From assembly GCA_947561395.2 (NCBI GenBank), contig OX387183.1:58511915-58575914 (forward strand): 64,000 bases of DNA. Reading direction: 5' to 3'. The notes beneath the pieces are model-generated. The model did not search any database and was not told the origin of the DNA. It saw only the letters and a program-made list of their open reading frames with translations. Position 1 is the stretch's first letter. Each line of letters starts with the position of its first letter. Both the position numbers and the translations under genes were made by a program. This DNA is from Buxus sempervirens. Lineage: Eukaryota; Streptophyta; Magnoliopsida; Buxales; Buxaceae. Shown in pieces: positions 56,096 through 64,000 of the stretch.

Positions 56096-57554
56096 ACTAG
56101 TGAGTTATTTACTATAGAGTATCAATAAGTTATTTATTCTCAATACCACGAGGTACCAATGACTTACCCAATATATTTTCTAATTTTTCAAGTTCAAAAT
56201 AAATAGTTCTACTTTTTAGTTCCATTTATTTTATTAACCATCTCTTATCAAAGAAAAAAAATGGCGATCCTCTTCACTTTTTCAATTTCCTTTTTAACCA
56301 TTTAAAAGTATTGAATGGAGTTGATGTGGCACACTCCAATCCTTAAGGTTGGGCTGCACAGGGAATATAGCTATATCTATACAGAGAACCCAAAACCCTC
56401 TTTCTTGCAGCCCGGCAATGGCTTTGGTCCCATCTTTAAAGACCAGTTTGTCGATTCGGATTGGGCTAGAAGAGCTTTGGCTGGGTTTAACCTCGTGCTA
56501 GCTTCGTTTCATTATACGCAGCCCAGTCAGGTCTTGCGTGTTTGCAACTCTTTCTTCAGCCTCAGAAGTGATTCTTACGTGTAAAAGCAATTTAGACTTG
56601 CATAATAAGAGTAACATTAGGCACTACTCAAATTAGAATTTATTTTTAATTTTATCTTATTGAAATATAAATTTTAAAGATAGGTTAAATCCTGGACTTG
56701 TAAGATTTACCTACAAGTAAAAGAGGAAGACAACTCACAGAGAAAGCAGTTGCCAAAAACTGATTATCATTATCACTTCTCACTTACGAAGTTAAGTTGT
56801 TTCATTGACATTAATAAAACTTAAAAAACAGGCTTCTAATAGCTCCAAATATACTTCAAGTTTGAAAATTATTTTTTAACTCCAAACTTCGAGATGGTTC
56901 GTATTAAGATTTCTATCGTTTTTTCTTTGATAAGGTACTAGCTGTCATATATATATATACCAAAAGTCCAAACATCATTTTGCCAAAATAAGTTAGTCCT
57001 TGTTGTTGTGGATAAATACTGCTCTTAAGTCACTTATTAAAAGTACTTCTAATGACAGTTGGGCAAATGCAAAGTAATACTTCATAGACACTAATGAAAT
57101 AACAATCTAAATGAAATGCTTCATTGAAAATTCTTGGAGAATTTTAAATTTTTTATTATCAAAGTAACCACAAACAAAAAAAAAAAAAAAGAATATGCCT
57201 TCTTATGTTCTTATCATCCTTTACAAGATCTTTAGCCAAAAAAAAGAAAATTTTGAAATAACCCTAAAAAATTTCAAATCAGCCTAACCGTCATAACAAG
57301 TTGGACATGCCAATATTCCTACTATTTATGACCATGTTCTAAGCTTTATACAGTAGATGCATGTAATAGCAGTCAGTCAATCATTAACGTGCCGCAACAG
57401 GAGTTAATCACCTGAATCACAACGGCACACACAAAGTTAGATTAAGAATCTTTATGAACAAGGGTACAAAATTTTAAATTTGAATAACAAATCTTTTAAA
57501 CTAATTCTAAAGCTTTTAAAATAAAAAAGGTTGTTGTCCCATCCCAAACGAAGT
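56096..57554. other. Intergenic, no gene recognised
   Basis: AT-rich, with A homopolymer near 57177-57191. The 89-codon frame at 56315-56584 has no family signature. Confidence 0.5.
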
Positions 57555-57626
57555 GGGCATTTGGTCTAGTGGTATGATTCTCGCTTAGGGTGCGAGAGGT
57601 CCCGAGTTCAATTCTCGGAATGCCCC
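57555..57626 (+). tRNA. tRNA-Pro (anticodon AGG)
   Basis: 72-nt nuclear-type tRNA. The acceptor stem GGGCATT pairs with AATGCCC, with C as discriminator base. The D-arm has GGTCTAGTGGT (A box). The anticodon stem TCTCGC/GCGAGA encloses the loop TTAGGGT, giving AGG at positions 34-36 (read as IGG in the mature tRNA). The T-arm is CCGAGTTCAATTCTCGG (B box GTTCAATTC). There is no intron. The CCA is not encoded, as in eukaryotes. A TTTTT polymerase III terminator follows at 57629-57633. Confidence 0.97.
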
Positions 57627-57747
57627 TGTTTTTCCTTTTGAGATTAAAGTCAATCTCAACAATATATTCCATATATCAAATTCTCGGAATGCCCCATTTT
57701 TTTCCTTTCGAGGTTAAAGTCAATCTCAACAATATATTCCAAAAATC
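57611..57747. repeat. 69-bp tandem duplication that copies the 3' end of tRNA-Pro
   Basis: ATTCTCGGAATGCCCC (57611-57626, 3' half of T-arm and acceptor of the tRNA) recurs at 57680-57695, and the following sequence (TTAAAGTCAATCTCAACAAT, then ATATTCCA) recurs at the same 69-70 bp offset. The second copy lacks the 5' part of the tRNA and cannot be a gene. Confidence 0.9.
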
Positions 57748-57914
57748 AATTATGTACAGATGACTAAAACAGCAGCAGCAGCTGCACAAACCTTTAAACG
57801 AAAAAAAAAAAAAAAGCCTCTCTGTAACATATGTTACTACATAGAACACTCTTAAATCAGATTTTTGTTAAAAACACATCCTGATGAGTTACAGGTCCCC
57901 CTTTTTCAATAAGC

Positions 57915-60467
57915 TCAGGGTTTAGCCTGGTTTTCCATGAAATCAACCGCAAGTGTACTGACTCCTTTCTGGCACTCCAAACCATCAGAGCTAGCTTGAA
58001 ATGCTGGTTCTTCTTGAACTGTGCTTGGGATTGCTTCTGAGCGATCAACAATATTGCCACAATATTTTGGTTTGGTCTCAACACCAAGGTAATCTGTCAA
58101 GACTTTCTTTACTCCAAACCCACGATGGGGTGGCTTGCTGCTGCTAAGGAATGGGGACCTCTCTTCCCTAGGTGGACTGACCAGTGGTGTAGGTGAATAG
58201 CTTGGTGTAGTAAAAGCAGTTTTGTATGGCGTGCTTGAGATGGGCACTGAGTATGGGATTGAAACTCTCTTGTGAGCTATCATACCAACACTAGGAACTG
58301 AGGAGAATTGGTCCGAATGCTTGGTGAAGTCATCCACATAGAGTACATCATCAATACGAGCAACGATATTAAATGCTAGACTCTCCAGAACTCTTGAGTA
58401 GCTCTCTAGAATGGATTTCCCAACATCCTAGAAAGTGCAATATATGAAGGTAATTAAAACGATACCAGAATCACTGATAAAAACTTAGGTTTAAAGAGGA
58501 AAAAAAGTTTATACCTTGTTGTACTGAATCTTGTTCATATCCAAGGTTGTTTGAGGAAGTCCAGGGAATCGCTGTCTCAAGCAAAGCAACAGGCTTTCTG
58601 CTCTCTCTGCATATAATTCTCTCTTATCTGTGTCGGCCATGAAATCCTTGACCATCTCCCAGGATGACTTTGAGGTGGAGCGGTTTGTGTTGGTTATGGG
58701 TCTTGAGGTTGATCTTCGACGCCACACATATATTGAGGCCTCCACACGGTTTACTACCTCTAGAGCCTGGTGCTCAGATGACAGGTCAAGGCATTCAAGC
58801 AGGCATTCAGGGGAGAACTGATCTGAAGTAATATATCGGTGTATCATATCACCAAGGCTGGCTCTTCCATTCTGAAAACAACCACAGATTTTGTCAGGTC
58901 ATTCTTATAGTATAAAAGCAAACATTGTGGCATGTGAGAGTTATACACCTTGGGAAGAGCATCCAGGTATGCTTCTGGAACTTCCATTTCAGCTAAAGCA
59001 ATGCTGTTGATAGCCATAGCAGCTTTTAGAATTTGGTTCGTGCAATCACGCCTGTGCAGCAATTGTTTTCTTGAATTTTCATGGAGACCACCAGCAGGAA
59101 CACGGGGCACAGGTAGCCACCACTTCTCCTCTTGACGCTGAAGGGGAACACGGAAAGAGGCTGATCCATCAGCATCTGGGGCTAAAATTCCTTGGTCGAC
59201 ATACCAGAATTCTGTATCACTGAAACTATCTAATATTTCCTGGAAAAAAAGAAATTTCACATTTTAAATTGCTTCCAAAAACTGAAAGTGGCCAAAGAAA
59301 TAAGAAATAACTGTTGAGTGGATCTTACAAGAAGTATGTTATCTAGTTTACGCAGAGCCGGGAGATTGATATAAAGATCCAATCGGGGTCTGCAAGTCAT
59401 GACCTATATCACAAAATATAGCACAAACCATAAAGATAAATTCCAAAAATTTATTACCTTACATTGAATAACAAATTCAGATATTTTTCCCAGAAAATAA
59501 GCAGTCAGCAGCTCTATGGAGTGATTATATTACAAAATAAATTAGATGAAATGGAACATCACACCTCAAAAGGAGAGAACAGAAATTCAAAAGGAAGGAC
59601 TTCAGATAATTTGCCTAATTCATTACTGGAATGATTTGATTACCATTAGAATTACCTCAAGCTTACTTCCATCGGGAAATGTCTGCCAAGAAGGTATCAA
59701 TTCCACAATGTGATCACTAACGCAAACAAGCCATTCCATCTCTCGCCGCCACATTGATTTCTTTTCAGGAGGCAGAGGTTCTAATCTCCAAATTTGTCCA
59801 AAAAGAGTAGCTACAAGTGGGCAGAAAAAGGACCATTAACTCAATCCAGTAAAAGTGAAGCAATAGAACTCAAAAAGAGAAAAGAGCTGAAGCAGAAAGC
59901 ATACCACAGAGATTAGTAATGGCATTTGAAATCGCCAACGCAGTGCAAACCCCCTTTCCACAACCCGACATGTCTTCACCAAGAAGCAACTTTGAAAACC
60001 TCTCCTTCATCATCTCAATCTCTATAAAGAGCTCAGAAACCAGAATCAAATTACAAGAGCAAAGTGGACAAGATTCTCCGAACACAACATTCGAAATTAC
60101 TAAAAAGCTATAAAAGCAAAGAACGCAATTACATACCCGAAATCTGAGACCCTTGTTTCTGTAATTGTTTATCATTCAAATGGGGTTTCTCTTCATGCCC
60201 AGTCGCTTTAGAGATTGAGCAATTCGGCACCTCAGCCTTCCGGACAGGCCAACCTAACAGAGGGGACGAAGACGATTCCTCCGAGCTAATCTGGCTCCTT
60301 TCCTCATTTCCCGTTGCCTCTAATGCTATTGCTGATGTATCGGAGTTTGAGCTGCTCGACCGATACTCCTCATAAGAATCTATGAACGAATCTCTTTCCC
60401 CGCCATTCGCCTCCGACCCATCTTTTATCTCTTCCAACCCCTCATTCTTCTGAACCGAACACTCCAT
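57915..60467 (-). CDS. ROPGEF5: Rop guanine nucleotide exchange factor (PRONE domain), ROPGEF5-like, seven exons, 612 aa
   Basis: Exons: 60137-60467, 59905-60021, 59656-59810, 59329-59403, 58949-59239, 58515-58871, 57915-58427; total 1839 nt, phases agree. RopGEFs activate plant Rho (ROP) GTPases at the plasma membrane in polar growth and receptor-kinase signalling. Residues 1-105 are a variable Ser/Glu-rich region ending [17 protein letters not shown]. The PRONE domain (about 110-480) shows [107 protein letters not shown] and [11 protein letters not shown]. The C-terminal tail (480-612) has [10 protein letters not shown] and [13 protein letters not shown], conserved in ROPGEF5. The first real ATG is at 60467; a longer frame to 60575 begins with TTG and is preceded by a splice-acceptor-like TTTCTATTGCAG. 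Confidence 0.94.
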
Positions 60468-61234
60468 CCCACTCTCCCTCTCTCGAATAAAACCGGAAGA
60501 ACGAAACAGAATAGAGCACTTCAAACCCCAGCAAAGAAACCTTCTCAAGACAAATTTTATAATCGAGCTCTGCAATAGAAAATATTGAGAACCAAAACCC
60601 CAATGAAGAAAACAGGATTATTACGGTCGGAGCTTCCTCTGTGATTCAAAAACGGAAAGAAAAGCGTGAGCTCCTGTGCTGTTTCTCCTCTTTCTTCTTG
60701 TTCGTGTTAGAGGGAAAGCTCTATCCTTACGGATTAAACCATGTCTAATACTGCGGGCTTCAAAAGAGATAACACGGAGAGCTATGTGGAGCTTTTTTCA
60801 CCAAATGACTCGATATTTATATGAAAAGACTGAAACTAGCCATGATTACTAGAGATTGCCCCAACACATGATACCTGAGACTGAGTGGAATGAGGACCCT
60901 CTTTCTGATTCTTTTCTTTCGCCGTTCTGTCGACCATTTCTCCTCTTGAAGGTTATAACCCTTAACAGCAGAACACTGACAATCTTTTCTCTCTCTCTAT
61001 CTCTGTATCCTCTTAAGCTTCAGTAGTTCAGCCCGTTCGTGGGCTCTAGCGTTTTCAAAAATATTGTAAAATAAGCACAGGAGTCGTGTAAGGGACGGAT
61101 CCGGCGTCCGGGATTTCCCAGCCAACCCTTCTGTTGTATAAAAATATTCAATAAACTATAACCATCACTGAAATTACTAAAATGCCTTTTGATTGCGTAA
61201 GTTTACGATTTGAATCTTTGCGTCGTTTGAATCT

Positions 61235-61287
61235 TTGCATCATTGATCCTTTTTTTTTTTTTTTTGGTGAACTTGCATCATTGATCC
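61235..61287 (-). mobile_element. Second poly(A)-only retro-insertion with perfect 15-bp target duplication
   Basis: TTGCATCATTGATCC occurs at 61235-61249 and 61273-61287. Only 16 T and GGTGAAC separate them. On the minus strand this is a few bases of transcript end followed by poly(A), the signature of an extremely truncated target-primed insertion. Confidence 0.85.
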
Positions 61288-62149
61288 ATAATCTAGCCTC
61301 CATCTGTTTATAATTAAGCTGCTTGACATTTCACTTTTTCCATATCCACCTAACTTTGAGAGACATACTGTTACATGGAGCATTAAGAATTTTTTTAAAA
61401 GGATCATTTTTTTTTTAAAATATATATTTATCAGATACTTCACGTGATAGCATCTCTCAAAATACAAATACGAGTATAAGAGAAAAGTTTAGAAGATATC
61501 ATCTCTATTTTGTGCTAATTCTTTTCTTATTGCATTTAACTGGGTTGAAATCATGTATAATTTTAGGTTGCATCGCTTCTGACTGAGCAGTATATTACCC
61601 CATCGAGCCCACTCAAAAAACATTAGTTAGGCGATGCTCCACGTGACAACATCCACTTCAAAAACAATGCATTGTAAAATTGCAAATGATTTTATCCCCA
61701 TCTCACATGATAGAAATTAGATGGGAGAAGACCTAATTGTATCTAACGCAGATGTGGGCATTTCAATCATTTGAAGTTTGTTGAATCATCTTCATGTCAT
61801 CTTGAAACAAATACCTGCGTAACTGCCCAAAAACAAGTGGCGGAAGAAAGAGGAAACTTTGTGTGATTTGGTAAATGCAAATCAGAGTGAGGGCTTTTCC
61901 GTAAATCCAGTCATCGTTTTGAACGGATAATTGTTTAGCGCTTCAGGATTTTAGAATTTATAGGGCTTGTCCCTGTTGCAGTGCCTACCAAGTACCAATA
62001 GGTCCTTATCCACCCAATTCACGAGTCATAACCAAACTTTGTCTGGTTGGTTCATTTGGTTCCTGGTTGTCACGACTCACGGGGCTAGCTTAAAGGCCTA
62101 AATGGTACCCATCCCGCCATGTCCTCTATGGATCTTGTTTAGTAAGGCA

Positions 62150-62362
62150 GTTTTGGTGGGATGAAATCTTCTGCCGTGTTAATCTACGGCAGACTGTGCA
62201 GCATCCGTGGGATGCTACCACATGGAGCATCCCACGGTTGCAGTGCATTCACATTTTCCAAATGAAATGCGTTGAGAAATGTGGATGCATAGCATCCGTG
62301 GGATGTTCCACTACTACACATTAACGGCGGCAGACGATTTCAACCCAATTTTGGTGTGGGAG
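62150..62362. repeat. Imperfect palindrome, probable foldback MITE
   Basis: TTTTGGTGGGATGAAATCTT with CTGCCGTGTTAATC on the left is mirrored by GATTAACGGC-like and GATTTCAACCCAATTTTGGT sequence on the right (62315-62358). The centre repeats AGCATCCGTGGGATG three times in alternating orientation (near 62200, 62226, 62290). It is non-coding. Confidence 0.6.
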
Positions 62363-63423
62363 ACGTGTGCATTTTTCTATTGTACTTGTTTCTCGTGTTA
62401 GAGTGAGACGATGTCAAATGAAGTATCACACAGTTTTTTTTTTTTTTTTTTTTTGGTTTTCAAGTGCATCCCCAAGAAAAAACCTTTATAATAAGAAAAA
62501 TATTAACTATCAAATGATTCACGAGGCAACATTTTTCTCCAACAATATAATACCTATAGTACTACATAAAGCCAAGACCCTCTTTTTTCGCTAACAATTC
62601 ATACCTAAAACACCCTGCATTTATTTTTAGTTAACTCTTACACCCGTTTGTTAATGTCACATGTGACTCAATAACTTAATAACATTTTATATCAAAAACG
62701 CCCTCATTTTTTTTAAAATTTGCTACGCGCACACTCCCTTCGTTGTAGAAAATCCAACTCTTTTGTGCAAGCAAATCTTAATATGCCTCGTTATATATAT
62801 ATATATTGGTAATTACTAGCTCCTACAACTTGACTTGTTCGCTACATTCAAATGGGTAGAAGATTTAATTATTTTTAATCTGTTCTTTCAATGCAAGGGG
62901 TGAAATAAAAAAACTTTTTTTTTCCCAAAAATGAAAAAGAAATTGCGATTATATATATACTCACATCCTTCTAGAACATTTTGGACCCACAAGATGGCCA
63001 AGGAAAAGAAGGGCAATTGGGGCACAAGAATAATGATGTTCAATCACACATTGACATTGATTTAAGCAAGTTTTAACTATCCCTATAATGATCCCCATAG
63101 TGAACTAAATTATTGAGGAAGTTAAAAAGAGTTGCAGTTGAAATTTCGCATTCAAATCAAGCATTCTTTCTTCCTTTCCTTGCAAGGCTTAGTCATGTCC
63201 ATCCACATCTCTTTCGTTCTAGTTCCTTTTCAATCATGTTGCCGGTTGTTTGAACCAAAAGCAAAAGGCAGTCCTCCCCAACGGCTAGTAACGGGTGGTT
63301 GATGACGATGATTTTAAAACCGAAGCACTAGGAAAGAGAAGCTGTGTATGTTTTATAGCCGTTTACGTTTGCTCTGGTGGAAGTACTAGCTGCTCTCCAA
63401 AACCATTCGTTTTCCTTCACTTT

Positions 63424-64000
63424 TCATTCTTCTCCAGAGTTTGATTTTTTTTGAACAAGGACCACCTTTTTGGGTTCTGTTTGATCTGAGGAAAGAATCT
63501 CAAAAAGAAGAAATGAAAAGCTCCCTTGCCTTGGAAAAATACAAAGCGGGCTGCCCCTATATGGATAAATCAGTTTGTTAATTTCCCCTGTCAAATTCAA
63601 ATAAGATACGAGTAGTAGCTTAGAAATACACCATTGATTTCTCAAGACAGCAGTTTGAATGGAGGTAAAGGGTGGGTGTTGGAGCTCATAAAGATTGCCT
63701 TTTGTATTAAATTCAAGGCTTGGGATATGAATGTAACGGTCGGTAAAAGGTGCAATTGCACACATCATGAGAATTATAAAGAACAGAACTAAGAATTCGA
63801 ACATGTCACACGACTAGCATCTGCAGTGAGATTCTGAGCGACTGAATTAATTCCATTGATTGTAACAAGATAGTACACGAAATGGATGGATCCTTGAATG
63901 CAACATGCTTTCGAAAGTGTAATTTAAACCCACCTCTTTGTGGTGGAATAGGTCGAGACGTTGTCTTTTTTTTGGAAGAAAAATCCTTTACTTTTATTTA
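63424..64000. other. Window end, one unsupported open frame
   Basis: A 126-codon minus-strand frame at 63424-63804 starts with ATG and a hydrophobic stretch (FLVLFFIILMMCAIAPF) but shows no family motif, and the surrounding DNA is ordinary AT-rich intergenic sequence. I do not call it a gene. Confidence 0.3.

Larger units (their letters stand above)
60468..63423. other. Intergenic: RopGEF promoter/5' UTR, poly(A) insertion and palindromic repeats
   Basis: 60468 to about 60750 is 5' UTR and promoter of the RopGEF gene. A CT-rich tract lies at 60985-61000. The poly(A)-type insertion (61235-61287) and an inverted-repeat element (about 62150-62362) are listed separately. A 22-base T run lies at 62433-62454. 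No gene is recognised. Confidence 0.5.

Noticed and set aside
56315-56584. 89-codon plus-strand frame
   Set aside because: No recognisable domain; flanking sequence is repeat-rich and AT-rich.
60468-60575. 36-residue N-terminal extension of the RopGEF
   Set aside because: It begins with TTG directly after a splice-acceptor-like sequence; the first ATG is at 60467 and fits the family.
63424-63804. 126-codon minus-strand open frame
   Set aside because: Hydrophobic start but no recognisable motif, intron signals or context; AT-rich DNA gives such frames by chance.

Overview
This window is nuclear DNA from a flowering plant, most likely a dicot or basal eudicot. The evidence is AT-rich intergenic DNA, GT-AG introns up to several kb, plant-only gene families (DYW-class PPR, MIZ1/DUF617, PRONE-type RopGEF, 8-Cys lipid-transfer protein, NPF transporter), a nuclear tRNA-Pro, and a dense scatter of LINE, LTR, hAT and MITE remnants. 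The species cannot be named from the sequence. Coding sequences were rebuilt by hand from splice sites and reading phase. Each spliced model below closes to a multiple of three.

Layout. 1-111: possible 3' end of a gene lying mostly outside the window. 1186-3144 (-): CRR2-like DYW pentatricopeptide protein, head-to-head across a 546-bp shared upstream region with 3691-4407 (+), a MIZ1-like DUF617 protein. 4408-9005: intergenic, with a palindromic MITE and a LINE RNase H remnant split by a solo LTR. 9006-18268 (-): seven-exon mitochondrial carrier with LINE debris in its introns. 19839-23456 (-): four-exon NPF5-type transporter with an L1 fragment in intron 1. 27291-28439 (-): stand-alone protein resembling only the N-terminal region of plant DEAD-box helicases RH33/RH48. 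28.5-33.5 kb: repeat-rich (hAT-like elements, minisatellite). 33558-33894 (+): two-exon secreted cysteine-rich peptide. 34971-36093: solo LTR. 36255-36667: MULE-type MITE holding a minisatellite. 38983-41755 (+): five-exon serine-rich protein like Arabidopsis SIS. 43.85-53.5 kb: a tandem duplication carrying two copies of a lipid-transfer-protein gene; the first copy ends in a truncated MEE60-like fragment and the second runs into the intact MEE60-like gene (52969-53508, -). 54999-56090: second solo LTR of the same family. 57555-57626 (+): tRNA-Pro(AGG). 57915-60467 (-): seven-exon RopGEF. 60.5-64 kb: intergenic.

The genes do not form a pathway. Their order does look conserved: from memory, Arabidopsis has ROPGEF5, MEE60 and an LTP adjacent on chromosome 5 (At5g05940-05960), and its related chromosome 3 block holds a mitochondrial carrier, an NPF gene and an LTP (At3g53940-53980). 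I found no evidence of a new enzymatic or defence system. The most informative content is the tandem duplication, whose two copies give empty and filled sites for several insertions (hAT, MITE, poly(A)-only retro-insertion), together with the intron difference between the two LTP copies and the uncharacterised small Cys-rich peptide.
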